Assembly: GCA_910578085.1 (NCBI GenBank)
Contig: CAJTPM010000005.1
Coordinates: forward strand, 108,722 to 172,721
DNA: 64,000 nucleotides
Direction: 5' to 3'
Source: an uncultured Lachnospiraceae bacterium
GTDB lineage: Bacteria > Bacillota > Clostridia > Lachnospirales > Lachnospiraceae
The position numbers and the translations under genes are program-made. Positions within the stretch are counted from its first letter, which is position 1. The number at the start of each line of letters is the position of its first letter. The notes below the pieces were generated by a model, which worked only from the letters and a program-made list of their open reading frames with translations, searched no databases and was not told the DNA's origin. This document shows positions 26,804-36,152 of this stretch, piece after piece.

Positions 26804-28090
26804 TTAATGTTCTTTCTGATACTGTTGTACTTTCCAGATCAGGTCTCTGTTATATCTCTCCCAGTCCGAATCAAACCGTGCCAGGAAAGTATCCACCGCA
26901 TTATCGCTCTCATCCAGCAGGAATGTCTGGATCATGGCGTCAACGCTCATCTCACTGGGGTAGTGGTGATCCTGATAGTCTGTCATTCTGCCCGCTTCTA
27001 TGTACGCTCTCATGCCTTCCAGCTCGGCGGGAAGTTCAAAATCGCCTTCCTTGCAGGCGATGCCGCCCTGATCTTCCAGATAAATGTTGATGGTCTCATC
27101 CTCATAGAGGAACCGCAGCACTTCATACACCGCTTCTTTGTTTTTGGTTTCCTTCATCACGCTGAAATGCAGATCCACACCGGAATTTAACACATTGTCC
27201 GCTTCCGATTCGTTTGCCGGGAATGTGAAGGAATCAATGTTGATATCGGGATTTACGGATTTGATCTGAGGGATCGCGTAGTTACCGATGGTATACATGG
27301 CAGATTCCCCTCTCGCAAAAGCGGTACAGGCGTCATTATAGCCGTAAGCGTAAGGATTGGGCTCCGCATACTCAAGAAGCGCTTCCGTCTTTTCCGCCAC
27401 CTCACGGTAATTGTCTGTAAAAGTCGTATTGCCCTGATTTACCTGCGCGCAGGTATCGGAGGGTGTAAGGCCCACTGCCAGCGCGTTCCAGGGCGCCAGA
27501 CAGGTCCAGGTATCCTTGTAACCCAGATACAGCGGCTGAATGCCTTCTGACTCAATCTGCTCACACAACGCCGTAAACTCTGACCATGTCTCCGGTACTT
27601 CCCAGCCGTGTTCCTCAAACATATCCTTATTGTAGAGAACGCCCGCCGCATTCGCCACATAGGGAAGCGCGTAAATACCGTCCTGAGGTATAAACTCCAG
27701 TTCCTTTTCCATCTCCGCATAGGCCGGCTTCACCTGCGCCGTCACATCCAGATCGGAGATGTCCATAAACAGTTCCGCATCCAGAAAATTGGAATAGTTG
27801 ATATCGCCGCCGATTCCTACGATATCAGGGTAGTTCTCTCTGATAAATCTTGTTTTCAAAATCGTCATTGCTTCATTGGGCGATTCGATCGTCAGATGGA
27901 TGTCATCATGAGTCTCATTGAAACGAGCCTCGATCTTCTCCATCGCCGACACCGCCTCCGGCTTGTAAGATACCAACTCCACCTCGATCTTACCATCCGC
28001 TGCTGTTTCTCCGCAGCCTGTCAGACCTGCCACACAGAGCACAAGCCCGAACGCTGCTGCTGCTTTTTTGGCAATCTTTCTTTTTGACAT
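26804..28090 (-). CDS. Sugar-binding lipoprotein of the ABC importer (RafE/MsmE-like)
   Basis: A 428-residue extracytoplasmic solute-binding protein. A basic, hydrophobic signal ends in the lipobox LTGC (Cys near residue 26), so it is anchored to the outer face of the membrane. Family-1 features follow, including NEAMTILKTRF, GIYALPYVANAAGVLYNKDMFEEHG and the aromatic sugar-contact region around LGYKDTWTCLAPWNAL. It is the first gene of the transporter operon, divergent from an AraC regulator that probably activates it. A raffinose- or melibiose-type ligand is inferred from the GH36 gene. Confidence 0.92.
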   Translation of the reverse strand: MSKRKIAKKAAAAFGLVLCVAGLTGCGETAADGKIEVELVSYKPEAVSAMEKIEARFNETHDDIHLTIESPNEAMTILKTRFIRENYPDIVGIGGDINYSNFLDAELFMDISDLDVTAQVKPAYAEMEKELEFIPQDGIYALPYVANAAGVLYNKDMFEEHGWEVPETWSEFTALCEQIESEGIQPLYLGYKDTWTCLAPWNALAVGLTPSDTCAQVNQGNTTFTDNYREVAEKTEALLEYAEPNPYAYGYNDACTAFARGESAMYTIGNYAIPQIKSVNPDINIDSFTFPANESEADNVLNSGVDLHFSVMKETKNKEAVYEVLRFLYEDETINIYLEDQGGIACKEGDFELPAELEGMRAYIEAGRMTDYQDHHYPSEMSVDAMIQTFLLDESDNAVDTFLARFDSDWERYNRDLIWKVQQYQKEH

Positions 28091-28183
28091 ATTTCCCTCT
28101 TCCTTCCTGTATATTTTTTTGGAACATTTTGCATATTTTTATTTTAACATGCCCCTATGCTATCAAAAATAGCTTGATTTTTC

Positions 28184-28220
28184 ATATTTTATGCCAATAT
28201 GCAATATTTTATGATATAAT
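28184..28220 (+). promoter_or_regulatory. AraC-type direct repeats and promoter between divergent genes
   Basis: Identical 10-base repeats (28184-28193 and 28204-28213, ATATTTTATG) start 20 bases apart, two helical turns, as expected for AraC-family half-sites. A TATAAT box (28215-28220) follows directly and faces the araC-type gene; its -35 region (28191-28196) is weak and overlaps the first repeat. Confidence 0.55.
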
Positions 28221-28279
28221 GGCAACAGATGACGCATTTGGATATATGCGATAACAATGAGCAGTGCCCCGGAGGGCGA

Positions 28280-28320
28280 ATATGAATTTTCGTCATGCCT
28301 GCATGTAAGAAAATTTATAT
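28280..28320 (+). other. Structured leader of the AraC-type gene
   Basis: Twelve-base arms with one mismatch (28280-28291 and 28309-28320) enclose a second small palindrome (28294-28298/28301-28305). The hairpin lies in the untranslated leader, about 70 bases before the start codon. Confidence 0.5.
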
Positions 28321-28389
28321 TTGACTTCCGGGATAGGACGAATGGCACTGCGGACTACACCACTTCCAAAAACCACACAGGAGGACATG

Positions 28390-29232
28390 ATGGCAAACAC
28401 TTTCTTCAATATCTTTCCCAACGAAAATTTTATTGATCTGGATATGTACCAGCACGGCTACGAGCAGTGTTCCCCCGGACACTCCTTTGGCCCGCTGGCA
28501 AGAAACCACTATCTTTTCCACTATGTTATGTCAGGTACAGGAACTCTGATGGCAGATAACTCCAAAAAGGTCACCCAGACCTTTTCCATCAAAAGCGGGC
28601 AGGGTTTTCTGATCTTCCCCGGGCAGATCAACACCTATTTTGCCGATGAAAGTCTTCCCTGGGAATACATGTGGATCGAATTCGACGGTCTGCGGGTAAA
28701 AGAAGCCCTGGATCTGACGGAACTTACTCAGGATACCCCGGTATACCACCCTCGCTCCAAGGAACTGCGGGAACTGATGATGCAGGAAATGACCTACATC
28801 GTCCACCATCCGAAGGAAGCGCCCATGCACCTGATCGGGCATCTCTATCTGTTTTTGGATTATCTCACCCGTTCCGCCACACGGACCACACCGGTGCACA
28901 GCAGCAGGATGAGTGACTATTATATTAAAGAAGCGATCAATTTTATAGAACAGAATTTTCAGAACAATATTTCCATCGAAGAAATTGCGGCGGTATGCGG
29001 CATCAATCGAAGCTACTTCGGCAAAATATTCAGAAATTCCGTGGGCCGCTCCCCCCAGGAATTTCTGATGAATTACCGCATGGTAAAGGCTGCGGAACTT
29101 TTAAAGCTGACCTCCCTCTCCATCGCGGATGTGGGATCTGCGGTAGGCTATGAGAACCAGCTCCATTTTTCCAGGGCGTTTAAGGGAATTTACGGTGTTT
29201 CGCCGAGGGAGTGGCGCAACCAGCATAAATAG
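28390..29232 (+). CDS. AraC-family regulator of the alpha-galactoside locus (RafR/MsmR-like)
   Basis: A 280-residue regulator. The N-terminal cupin-like sugar-sensing domain (about 1-150) contains HYVMSGTGTL and QGFLIFPGQINTYFAD. Two HTH motifs follow near residues 190-275, with EEIAAVCGINRSYFGKIF and IADVGSAVGYENQLHFSRAF, the second matching the AraC consensus closely. ATG 28390 is used because AGGAGG (28379-28384) lies five bases before it; an ATG at 28387 is too close. Divergent transcription from the binding-protein gene, with direct repeats in between, points to control of that operon. Confidence 0.92.
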   Translation: MANTFFNIFPNENFIDLDMYQHGYEQCSPGHSFGPLARNHYLFHYVMSGTGTLMADNSKKVTQTFSIKSGQGFLIFPGQINTYFADESLPWEYMWIEFDGLRVKEALDLTELTQDTPVYHPRSKELRELMMQEMTYIVHHPKEAPMHLIGHLYLFLDYLTRSATRTTPVHSSRMSDYYIKEAINFIEQNFQNNISIEEIAAVCGINRSYFGKIFRNSVGRSPQEFLMNYRMVKAAELLKLTSLSIADVGSAVGYENQLHFSRAFKGIYGVSPREWRNQHK

Positions 29233-29265
29233 AGCATGCAAGGTATCTTCCGGACAGCAGCACAA

Positions 29266-29289
29266 AGGGCGGAACCTGCGTCCCGCCCT
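29266..29289. terminator. Weak hairpin between convergent genes
   Basis: Seven-base GC-rich arms (29266-29272 and 29283-29289) lie between the ends of the AraC gene and the convergent binding-protein gene. There is no T-run, so termination would be weak. Confidence 0.45.
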
Positions 29290-29315
29290 CCGTGTTTCAG
29301 GAAACTCTATCTTTG

Positions 29316-30932
29316 TCAACCCCCGTTTGCCGCAAGGAATTCCTGCGCCTGCTTCTGCATCTCCGCGTACACCGTGTCCGCTCCTGCAGCAGTCATTTTT
29401 TCTTTCAGTTTCGCAATATCGCCTTCGGGATCATCCGTAAAGCCCAGTCCCAACAGCTTGTAATCCGTATTAAAGATCTCCGTGATGGCCGCGATCTCAT
29501 TCTTTACATTGCTGTCATCAAACACAAATGCCTGATAACGCCTGCTTCGCGCACTTTCTTTCCAGGCATCGTTCAGTTCTTCCAGACCGGGAATACCGCC
29601 TTCCACAACGCGCCAGCTTGCGTCATTGCGGACGCCCCAGTTACAGTTGCCGTCATAAGCGTAGTTTGCGCTGTCAGGCAGAGATACTAACGCATGGTCG
29701 CCGGAAGCCTCCCAATGCTTTCCTTCAATACCGTAACAGAACAGATTGTTGATCTCCACATCATTGCGCAGATAATCAAGAGCCATCAGCGCCCGCTCCG
29801 GATTCCTGGACTTGGAGAAAATACTCATACCGTTGGCCAGATAGGAGTTCAGAACAGGCGGTACGCCGTCCTGCGCGTCAAATACGCGGATATCCCATTC
29901 CGGATGCTCCGTTGACATCTGTGCGTAGATGCTCTTTGCGGTATTTACGTTGCACAGAGCCAGTGCCGATTTACCGGCCTGAAAGCTCTCTGTATTGTTC
30001 TGGGTGTTTACAACCGCATTCCTGCTCCAGAATCCTCTGTCTTTCCAGTCTTTCAGCCGTTCAATAACGCCCTGGAACTGTGCCTGATCGTAATTGCCTT
30101 TCACCTCCGCACTGTCGTCCAGTTCGCTGACGCTGCTCATTGCCTGCCAGGTGCCGACAGCGGCCACCTTCTCTTCGGACTCCCAGTTTGCCTTTTCCCA
30201 CATCCGGTCAAATACAAACAGCTTGTCGTAATCGGAGCCAACATCCAGAGGAATTAACGTGGGCTCGTTGGCCACGATGGCATCCATGTAAACTTCCGCC
30301 TCATCCAGAGACGCAACAGATTCGATCCCGTATTTATCCATCAGATCGCCTCTGGCCATATAAACGTAGGAAGTGATCTCTTTGTAGTTCATGGGCAGCA
30401 TAAATACCTGTCCGTTCACCTTTGCCTGCTCCCACGCCTCGGGATAGATCGTCTCCGCCGTCATGGGCGCATAAGCTGCAAGCGCTTCTTCCGTGATCTC
30501 CCAGAAGCCCTGTTTGGTGGCCTGTGCATTGTAGAAACACCAGTCAGCCGTGTAGATGATATCCCAGTCCTCACCGGAAGCAAAGATCAGCGGATATTTC
30601 TGCTCATACTCTCCCCAGCTCATAAATTTCACATCGATGGTCGCATTGATCTCCGCTTTCAGCTTCTCATTGATCTTTGCAAACACCTCGTCATTGTCCA
30701 CGGGACGGTCGCCGATCAGATACATCGTCAGCGTCACCTCTTCGGAAATATCCGGTGCGGCGGCCTGCGCCTCCTCACCTGCATCCTCCGCAGCTTCCGT
30801 CTCAGCCGACGCCGACACCTCTGGCGTTTCCGGGGGTTCCGCATCTGTCTGCTCACTGCCGCAGCCGCTCAGCATACCGATTCCCAGAAGCAGCGCCATA
30901 AGCAGAGCGCCTGTTCTCGTTTTTCTTCTCAT
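29316..30932 (-). CDS. Glycan-binding lipoprotein of an LplA-type ABC importer
   Basis: A 538-residue extracellular solute-binding lipoprotein. The signal peptide ends in LSGC (Cys near residue 24) and is followed by an Ala/Glu/Pro-rich linker. The mature domain is longer than usual and resembles LplA/YtcQ-type proteins that partner YesM/YesN-controlled importers, with TMYLIGDRPVDNDEVFAKINEKL near residues 69-91 and ASGEDWDIIYTADW. The C-terminal part resembles the DUF3502 segment of this group. Its operon includes two permeases but no ATPase. The divergent sensor pair and GH29 fucosidase suggest a host or plant glycan as ligand. The start has AAGGAGG at good distance. Confidence 0.9.
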   Translation of the reverse strand: MRRKTRTGALLMALLLGIGMLSGCGSEQTDAEPPETPEVSASAETEAAEDAGEEAQAAAPDISEEVTLTMYLIGDRPVDNDEVFAKINEKLKAEINATIDVKFMSWGEYEQKYPLIFASGEDWDIIYTADWCFYNAQATKQGFWEITEEALAAYAPMTAETIYPEAWEQAKVNGQVFMLPMNYKEITSYVYMARGDLMDKYGIESVASLDEAEVYMDAIVANEPTLIPLDVGSDYDKLFVFDRMWEKANWESEEKVAAVGTWQAMSSVSELDDSAEVKGNYDQAQFQGVIERLKDWKDRGFWSRNAVVNTQNNTESFQAGKSALALCNVNTAKSIYAQMSTEHPEWDIRVFDAQDGVPPVLNSYLANGMSIFSKSRNPERALMALDYLRNDVEINNLFCYGIEGKHWEASGDHALVSLPDSANYAYDGNCNWGVRNDASWRVVEGGIPGLEELNDAWKESARSRRYQAFVFDDSNVKNEIAAITEIFNTDYKLLGLGFTDDPEGDIAKLKEKMTAAGADTVYAEMQKQAQEFLAANGG

Positions 30933-31070
30933 AAATCATTCCTCCTTTTTTCATGCTCTTTTATAAAAATTCTCTCGAATTTTTTTCTGTTTTAAAATAC
31001 TCTCTCCAGACAGCTGCACATCTCATTTACACTGTCACAATTCCCTGGATAAAAAATCTGTCCTGTGCAG

Positions 31071-31979
31071 TTATCCCTTCACCGCACCGATGGTAACCCC
31101 CTTTACAAAATACTTCTGCAGGAAAGGGTACAGCAGGATAATGGGGCCTGTGGCAACCACCGTCATCGCTAACTTCATGGGCTCGCTGGGCACATCGCTG
31201 GCCGGAATGCCGCTTCTTGCGGCTGCGGCGTTCATCGCCTGGGCTTTGGTGAGAATGTTGTTCAGGAAATACTGTAACGGATACAGATCCCGTCTGCCCT
31301 CATCCAGAAACAGCATCGCGTTATACCAGTCGTTCCAGTAATTCAGGGCGATAAACAGGCCTACGGTGGCAAGCCCCGCCTTTGATAACGGCAGCGCAAT
31401 ACTCAGATAGATCCTGAAATCCCCGGCACCGTCCAGCTTTGCCGATTCATAAAGCGCCTCCGGGATACTCATCATGTAACTTTTCAATATCAGCAGATAG
31501 GTCACATTGATCAGAATCGGCAGGATCAACGCGATCACACTGTTGTGGAAACGCAGATACTTTGTGTTGAATATGTACCAGGGCACCAGACCTCCCCCGA
31601 AGATAGAGGTAAAGTAAAAGAAAAAGGAAACCTGATACCGATACCTGAAGTCACGGCTTGCCAGCACATAAGCCGCCATGCTCGTAAACCACAGCCCAAA
31701 CGCCGTCCCCGTCATCGTCACAAAAATCGTGACGCCGTACGCCCGCAGAAGCTCTTCCGGAATCTTAAACAACATCTTATATGCCTCAAAGGAGACCGTC
31801 TCCGGAATCAGCCTGTAGCCGTGCAGCTGGATCGCATACTGCTCCGACACCGATCCGCTGAGAACCAGAAGAAACGGCAGCAGGCAGGCCGCTGAAAGCA
31901 CCGCCAGTATCACATACGAAACGATATTAAATATGATGCGGTCCCGCCCGACCGGTTTCTTCCCCTGACACCCTGCCAT
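31071..31979 (-). CDS. ABC importer permease (YtcP-like)
   Basis: A 302-residue CUT1-type permease with six TM segments and the coupling-loop motif YESAKLDGAGDFRIYLSIALPLS. The C-terminus ends in KGVTIGAVKG, typical of the YtcP branch. ATG 31979 is chosen because AAGGAGAG lies about eight bases upstream. A frame extends to 32081, but it lacks a site there and its extra residues (Cys- and Gly-rich) look random. It follows the other permease gene at a distance of 108 bases. Confidence 0.92.
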   Translation of the reverse strand: MAGCQGKKPVGRDRIIFNIVSYVILAVLSAACLLPFLLVLSGSVSEQYAIQLHGYRLIPETVSFEAYKMLFKIPEELLRAYGVTIFVTMTGTAFGLWFTSMAAYVLASRDFRYRYQVSFFFYFTSIFGGGLVPWYIFNTKYLRFHNSVIALILPILINVTYLLILKSYMMSIPEALYESAKLDGAGDFRIYLSIALPLSKAGLATVGLFIALNYWNDWYNAMLFLDEGRRDLYPLQYFLNNILTKAQAMNAAAARSGIPASDVPSEPMKLAMTVVATGPIILLYPFLQKYFVKGVTIGAVKG

Positions 31980-32087
31980 AAAAAATCTCTCCTTTCCATC
32001 TTCTACTATCGATGCCATCTCATCAATGTTTTCCGCTGCCAGGATGCAACAGCCTGGCAGGCGTCCCTCACGGCAGCCCACCCCACC

Positions 32088-33014
32088 TTAAAACAGCGCA
32101 TAATCCGGCTCCACCTTCTTCACCGCATAATTCGCAATCAGAACCAGGATAAAGGACAATCCCGACTGATACAGTCCCGCCGCGCTGGTCATGCCAAACT
32201 CCTGAAGATCCAACAGGGAACGTGTCACATAGGTATCGATGACGTCCGTCACTTCCAACACCATCGGATTATTGCCGGTCACCTGCCAGAACATCTGGAA
32301 ATCCCCTTTCATGATCGTGCCGATGGCCATCAGGAACAGGATCACCACCGTGGGACGTATGCAGGGCAGCGTGATATATCGGATCTTCTGCCACATGGTG
32401 GCGCCGTCCAGATCTGCGGCCTCGAACATTTCCCCATCGATATTGACGATGCTCGCCAGATACATGACCGTCCCGTACCCCACATTTTTAAAAGCGCTCA
32501 CCAGGATCAGGATCACCGGCCAGGCGGCCCTGTTGGAGTACACATCCAGAGGTTCCATCCCCACCGTCCGCAAAAAGCTGTTCACCGCCCCGAACTCGTA
32601 GTTGAACATATTGTAAATGAATGCGCCTACCACCACCCAGGAGATAAAGTAGGGAAAAAACATGACAGACTGGGTGATCCGCTTAAAATATTTTCCCGCC
32701 AGCTCACTGAGCAGTATGGCGCAGGTGATCTGCAGCAGCGTATTCACGCACAAAAACGCGATGTTATAAAGGATCGTGTTTCTCGTCGTGGTCCAGGCTT
32801 TCCCCGACTGGAAAAAGTAGGCAAAATTTTTAAAACCCACCCAGGGACTGCCGAAGATACCGTCGTGGTAGTTAAATTCCTTGAAAGCCAGCACGATGCC
32901 CCCCATGGGAACATAACACATTAAAATGACGACCACCGCCGCCGGCAGGATCATAAGCCATTTTACACGGTTATCTCTCAGGTCACGCAAAAACGGGTGT
33001 CTGGTCTTTTTCAT
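32088..33014 (-). CDS. ABC importer permease (LplB/YteP-like)
   Basis: First permease of the importer, 308 residues, six TM segments, with the coupling-loop motif FEAADLDGATMWQKIRYITLPCI. The early GGIVLAFKEFNYHDGIFGSPWVG stretch, between TM1 and TM2, is typical of the LplB branch. ATG 33014 has GGAGG ten bases before it; the longer frame to 33104 has no site. It is the first gene of the transporter operon, divergent from the YesN/YesM pair at 33236. Confidence 0.92.
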   Translation of the reverse strand: MKKTRHPFLRDLRDNRVKWLMILPAAVVVILMCYVPMGGIVLAFKEFNYHDGIFGSPWVGFKNFAYFFQSGKAWTTTRNTILYNIAFLCVNTLLQITCAILLSELAGKYFKRITQSVMFFPYFISWVVVGAFIYNMFNYEFGAVNSFLRTVGMEPLDVYSNRAAWPVILILVSAFKNVGYGTVMYLASIVNIDGEMFEAADLDGATMWQKIRYITLPCIRPTVVILFLMAIGTIMKGDFQMFWQVTGNNPMVLEVTDVIDTYVTRSLLDLQEFGMTSAAGLYQSGLSFILVLIANYAVKKVEPDYALF

Positions 33015-33176
33015 CACGTTTTTCCTCCGGTTCTTCTGAATCGCTGTTTTTTGTTTTGCCAGATTCGATGGCTTTATCCTAACAGAACCCTTTCCGGAAA
33101 ACAACGGGACAGCATTTCGAAAAGAGGGCAGCTTTATGTTCTTTGTCTATTTTTGCCCTTTTGAAGGGGAATGAAC

Positions 33177-33205
33177 TTGAATTTTTGTGACATTTTATAT
33201 ATGAT
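33177..33205 (+). promoter_or_regulatory. Promoter of the YesN/YesM-fucosidase operon
   Basis: TTGAAT (33177-33182) and TATGAT (33200-33205) are spaced by 17 bases, each with five of six consensus bases. The start of transcription should fall about 25 bases before the regulator gene. Confidence 0.72.
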
Positions 33206-33235
33206 TGTATCATCGGACAAAATGATGAGGTGAAA

Positions 33236-34342
33236 ATGATGAATTTTTCGGTACTGGTTGTGGATGACGAGGCAATGCCCCGCACCGTATTACAAAAACA
33301 TATTCCCTGGGAGGAACTCTCCGTGACGAATGTCTATCTGGCCACCGACGGGGAGGAGGGCATAGAGCAGGCCCGCCGGTTCCGCCCTGAGATCATTATC
33401 AGCGATATCAGAATGCCGCGCTTAAACGGCCTGGAAATGGCAGCCGCCGTGCGGGAATTTCTGCCCGCATGCCAGCTTATCTTTCTGAGCGGTTATTCCG
33501 ATAAAGAGTACCTGAAAAGCGCCATAAGGCTGCGGGCCGTAAACTATGTGGAAAAACCCCTGGATCCGGCGGAGATCACCGCCACGGTCAGAGAGGTCAC
33601 GGCACAGCTGCAAAGCCAGGCAAAACCCACGGCACAGGAACTGTTTTTCCATGGAGAACACTGCTTTGATGGAGCGTTGAACCAGAACCTGTACCGCGCC
33701 GCTGATACGCTGCTTCCGCAGTTGGAAAAACTGATCCGGCACAACAAAAAAGAGGAGACTTTCGCCGCCCTGCGAAAACTCTATGAACAAATCCGCCGCT
33801 GTGAGGCAACATCCCCGGAATATCTGCGTCATCTTTACTGCCAGATCCTCTTTTTATTTCTGCACGCCGCCGAAAGCCGCAATATCCGCACGCTCACCGG
33901 ACAGGCGGACCATCTGTTATATACGGCGTCAAAGCAGGAAACCCTCGCCGGACTGCAGGATATCCTGCTTCAGACGGCGAACGGCTACTTTTCCGCCCCG
34001 GATCCTTCCTGTCCGGACCTTTTCACGCTGGTGGAAAACTATATCGAGAACCATTATCGCGACTGTTCTCTCACAGTTCAGAGTATTGCCGGCAATCTCG
34101 GGTTTACCAATACCTATCTGTGCGCAGCCTACAAAAAAAGCTGCGGAAAGACCATCAACAGCCGGCTGACGGAAGTACGCCTTCTCCATGCCAGGGATCT
34201 GCTCACCACCACAAACTGCAAGCTCTATGAGGTGGCAAACGCCGTGGGCTATCAGGACGGCAAATATTTCGTCAAGCTGTTTACCAGAGAAACCGGCCTC
34301 TCTCCCAGAGAATACCAGCGGAGGCATGTCCATGAAGAGTAA
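33236..34342 (+). CDS. YesN-type response regulator with AraC output domain
   Basis: A 368-residue regulator. The N-terminal receiver (1-120) has VVDDE, phospho-acceptor Asp57 in IIISDIRMPRLNG, and Lys in YVEKPLDP. A long helical middle follows, and two HTH motifs in the last 105 residues include AGNLGFTNTYLCAAYKKSCG and YEVANAVGYQDGKYFVKLF. It should bind DNA when phosphorylated by the partner kinase and activate the importer on the other strand. The start is ATG 33236 or the ATG three bases later; GATGAGG precedes them, and a GTG at 33230 sits inside that site. It overlaps the kinase gene by 11 bases. Confidence 0.93.
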   Translation: MMNFSVLVVDDEAMPRTVLQKHIPWEELSVTNVYLATDGEEGIEQARRFRPEIIISDIRMPRLNGLEMAAAVREFLPACQLIFLSGYSDKEYLKSAIRLRAVNYVEKPLDPAEITATVREVTAQLQSQAKPTAQELFFHGEHCFDGALNQNLYRAADTLLPQLEKLIRHNKKEETFAALRKLYEQIRRCEATSPEYLRHLYCQILFLFLHAAESRNIRTLTGQADHLLYTASKQETLAGLQDILLQTANGYFSAPDPSCPDLFTLVENYIENHYRDCSLTVQSIAGNLGFTNTYLCAAYKKSCGKTINSRLTEVRLLHARDLLTTTNCKLYEVANAVGYQDGKYFVKLFTRETGLSPREYQRRHVHEE

Positions 34343-36152
34343 GCTGCTGCAATGGCTGCAATGGTCCGCAGTCCGGGGAAAACTGGCCGGCAGGCTGATG
34401 TGCATCTATTTCCTGCTGATCGTCCTCCCTCTGGGGATGTTTTCCTTTTATGCCTATATGCGCGTCAGAGATATGATACAGGAACAGACTTTTCTGGCTG
34501 CGCAAAACGCTTTTGACGACACCTGCATGTCTCTGGAGCATCTGCTCGGCCGCTCGGACGGGGTGATCGATATTCTCGCCACGGATCCTTTAATCTACAC
34601 CATGGCTTCCAATGATCCCCGGGATTACACCTATATCCGCCGCCTGGAGGATTCCGACCAGCTGGCCGCCACGTTTGCACATCTCCGTATGCTGGCGGAT
34701 GTGGATCTTATAAGACTTTATGTAAACAATGATTATCCCTATTCCAATGCCAACACAGGCATCGTCCGGACAGAGGAAGTGGAAAAAATCGAGTGGTATC
34801 AGACCGCCTCCGCAGACAGCAGACGCCTGTGGTGCGCTCCCTCTGATTTTGAGGATGCTTCCGGTTCCCCGGACACCCCCTGCTTTTCCTCCCTGCAGAT
34901 GATCTATGATCCCCGAAACATCAGGGAGCCGTTAGCGCTCCTTCGGGTGGATATCGATGCGGCGCGTGTGGAAGAACTGGTAAACGGCACCTCTGTCACC
35001 GAAAACGGCCTGATACTGCTGCTGCGGGAAGATGATATCCTGTTCTCCTCGAATGCCGCTCTCCCCATCCCTCATGTGGACACTCTGGTAAAGCAGGTAG
35101 AGGGACTCGCCACCGATACCTGGGAGACCATCCGGGCGGAGGGTACCGAATACTATGTCCGCTGCAAAAGGATCGGCCCTTCAGACTGGTATATCACCAG
35201 CATCCTGCCCCACCGTGACGTATTCCGGTTAAGCCGCGAGCTGAGCGCGGAGATGCTTGTCATCGTCGTCTGTGTGGCGCTCACGGCCTACCTTCTGGCC
35301 TGCCTGATCAGCCGCTCCACTCTGAAACGGATGAAGCAGCTCACCGCCACCATGCAGGCCGTGGAAAACGGCAATGTGGCAGTGCGGCTCGTACCTTCGG
35401 GCAACGACGAGATCACCCGGATGATGGAAGGCTTCAACCAGATGATGGACCGGGTGGATACCCTGATGGAAGAGAGTGTGGAACAGGGCCTTCAGATCAA
35501 GAATCTGGAGCTGAAAGCTCTGCAGGCGCAGATCAATCCCCACTTTTTATACAATTCCCTGGATCTGATCAACTGCACCGCCATCGACCGCAACGTCCCC
35601 GAGATCAGCCGTATGGTGAACGCCCTCGGAAAGTTTTACCGCCTGTCCCTGAGCAAAGGGCGGGAAGTGATCTCCCTGGCCGAGGAACTGAGACATGCAC
35701 AACTGTACGTGGAGATACAGAACCTGCGTTTTGAAAACCGCATTCTGGCAACGTGGGATACGGACGCTTCCGCCGACCGCTGTCAGATCATCAAGATCGT
35801 ACTGCAGCCTATTATAGAAAACGCCATTCTGCACGGTATTTTTGAAAAGCCTTCCAAGTCCGGGCATCTGAACGTGCGCGTGCGGCGTTATGACGACGGC
35901 ATCCGCATCACCGTGGAGGATGACGGCGTCGGTATGGATCAGAAAACGCTGGCTGAAAGCTTTTCCCGGATAACGCCGCCCGGGCATGCCACAGTCTCCG
36001 GCGGTTACGGAATACGCAACATTGCAGAGCGGCTGACTCTCGCCTACGGCTCTCCCTACGGTCTTTCCTGTGAGAGCAGCCCGGGAAAAGGAACTACAGT
36101 TACCGTACATATTCCGGCGATCCTTCCGGAAGAAGAACAGGAGGAATCATAA
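34332..36152 (+). CDS. YesM-type sensor histidine kinase
   Basis: A 606-residue membrane kinase. TM1 (about 18-40) and TM2 (about 300-320) flank an extracellular dCache-like sensor region. HAMP follows (about 320-375), then the His_kinase domain with His404 in INPHFLYNSLDLIN, and an HATPase with VEDDGVGMD and GYGIRNIAERL. The extracellular sensor or the binding protein at 29316-30932 probably reports the glycan. The ATG at 34332 has GGAGG about seven bases upstream and overlaps the regulator stop by 11 bases; a frame back to 34188 is only a shadow of the regulator gene. Confidence 0.93.
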   Translation: MKSKLLQWLQWSAVRGKLAGRLMCIYFLLIVLPLGMFSFYAYMRVRDMIQEQTFLAAQNAFDDTCMSLEHLLGRSDGVIDILATDPLIYTMASNDPRDYTYIRRLEDSDQLAATFAHLRMLADVDLIRLYVNNDYPYSNANTGIVRTEEVEKIEWYQTASADSRRLWCAPSDFEDASGSPDTPCFSSLQMIYDPRNIREPLALLRVDIDAARVEELVNGTSVTENGLILLLREDDILFSSNAALPIPHVDTLVKQVEGLATDTWETIRAEGTEYYVRCKRIGPSDWYITSILPHRDVFRLSRELSAEMLVIVVCVALTAYLLACLISRSTLKRMKQLTATMQAVENGNVAVRLVPSGNDEITRMMEGFNQMMDRVDTLMEESVEQGLQIKNLELKALQAQINPHFLYNSLDLINCTAIDRNVPEISRMVNALGKFYRLSLSKGREVISLAEELRHAQLYVEIQNLRFENRILATWDTDASADRCQIIKIVLQPIIENAILHGIFEKPSKSGHLNVRVRRYDDGIRITVEDDGVGMDQKTLAESFSRITPPGHATVSGGYGIRNIAERLTLAYGSPYGLSCESSPGKGTTVTVHIPAILPEEEQEES

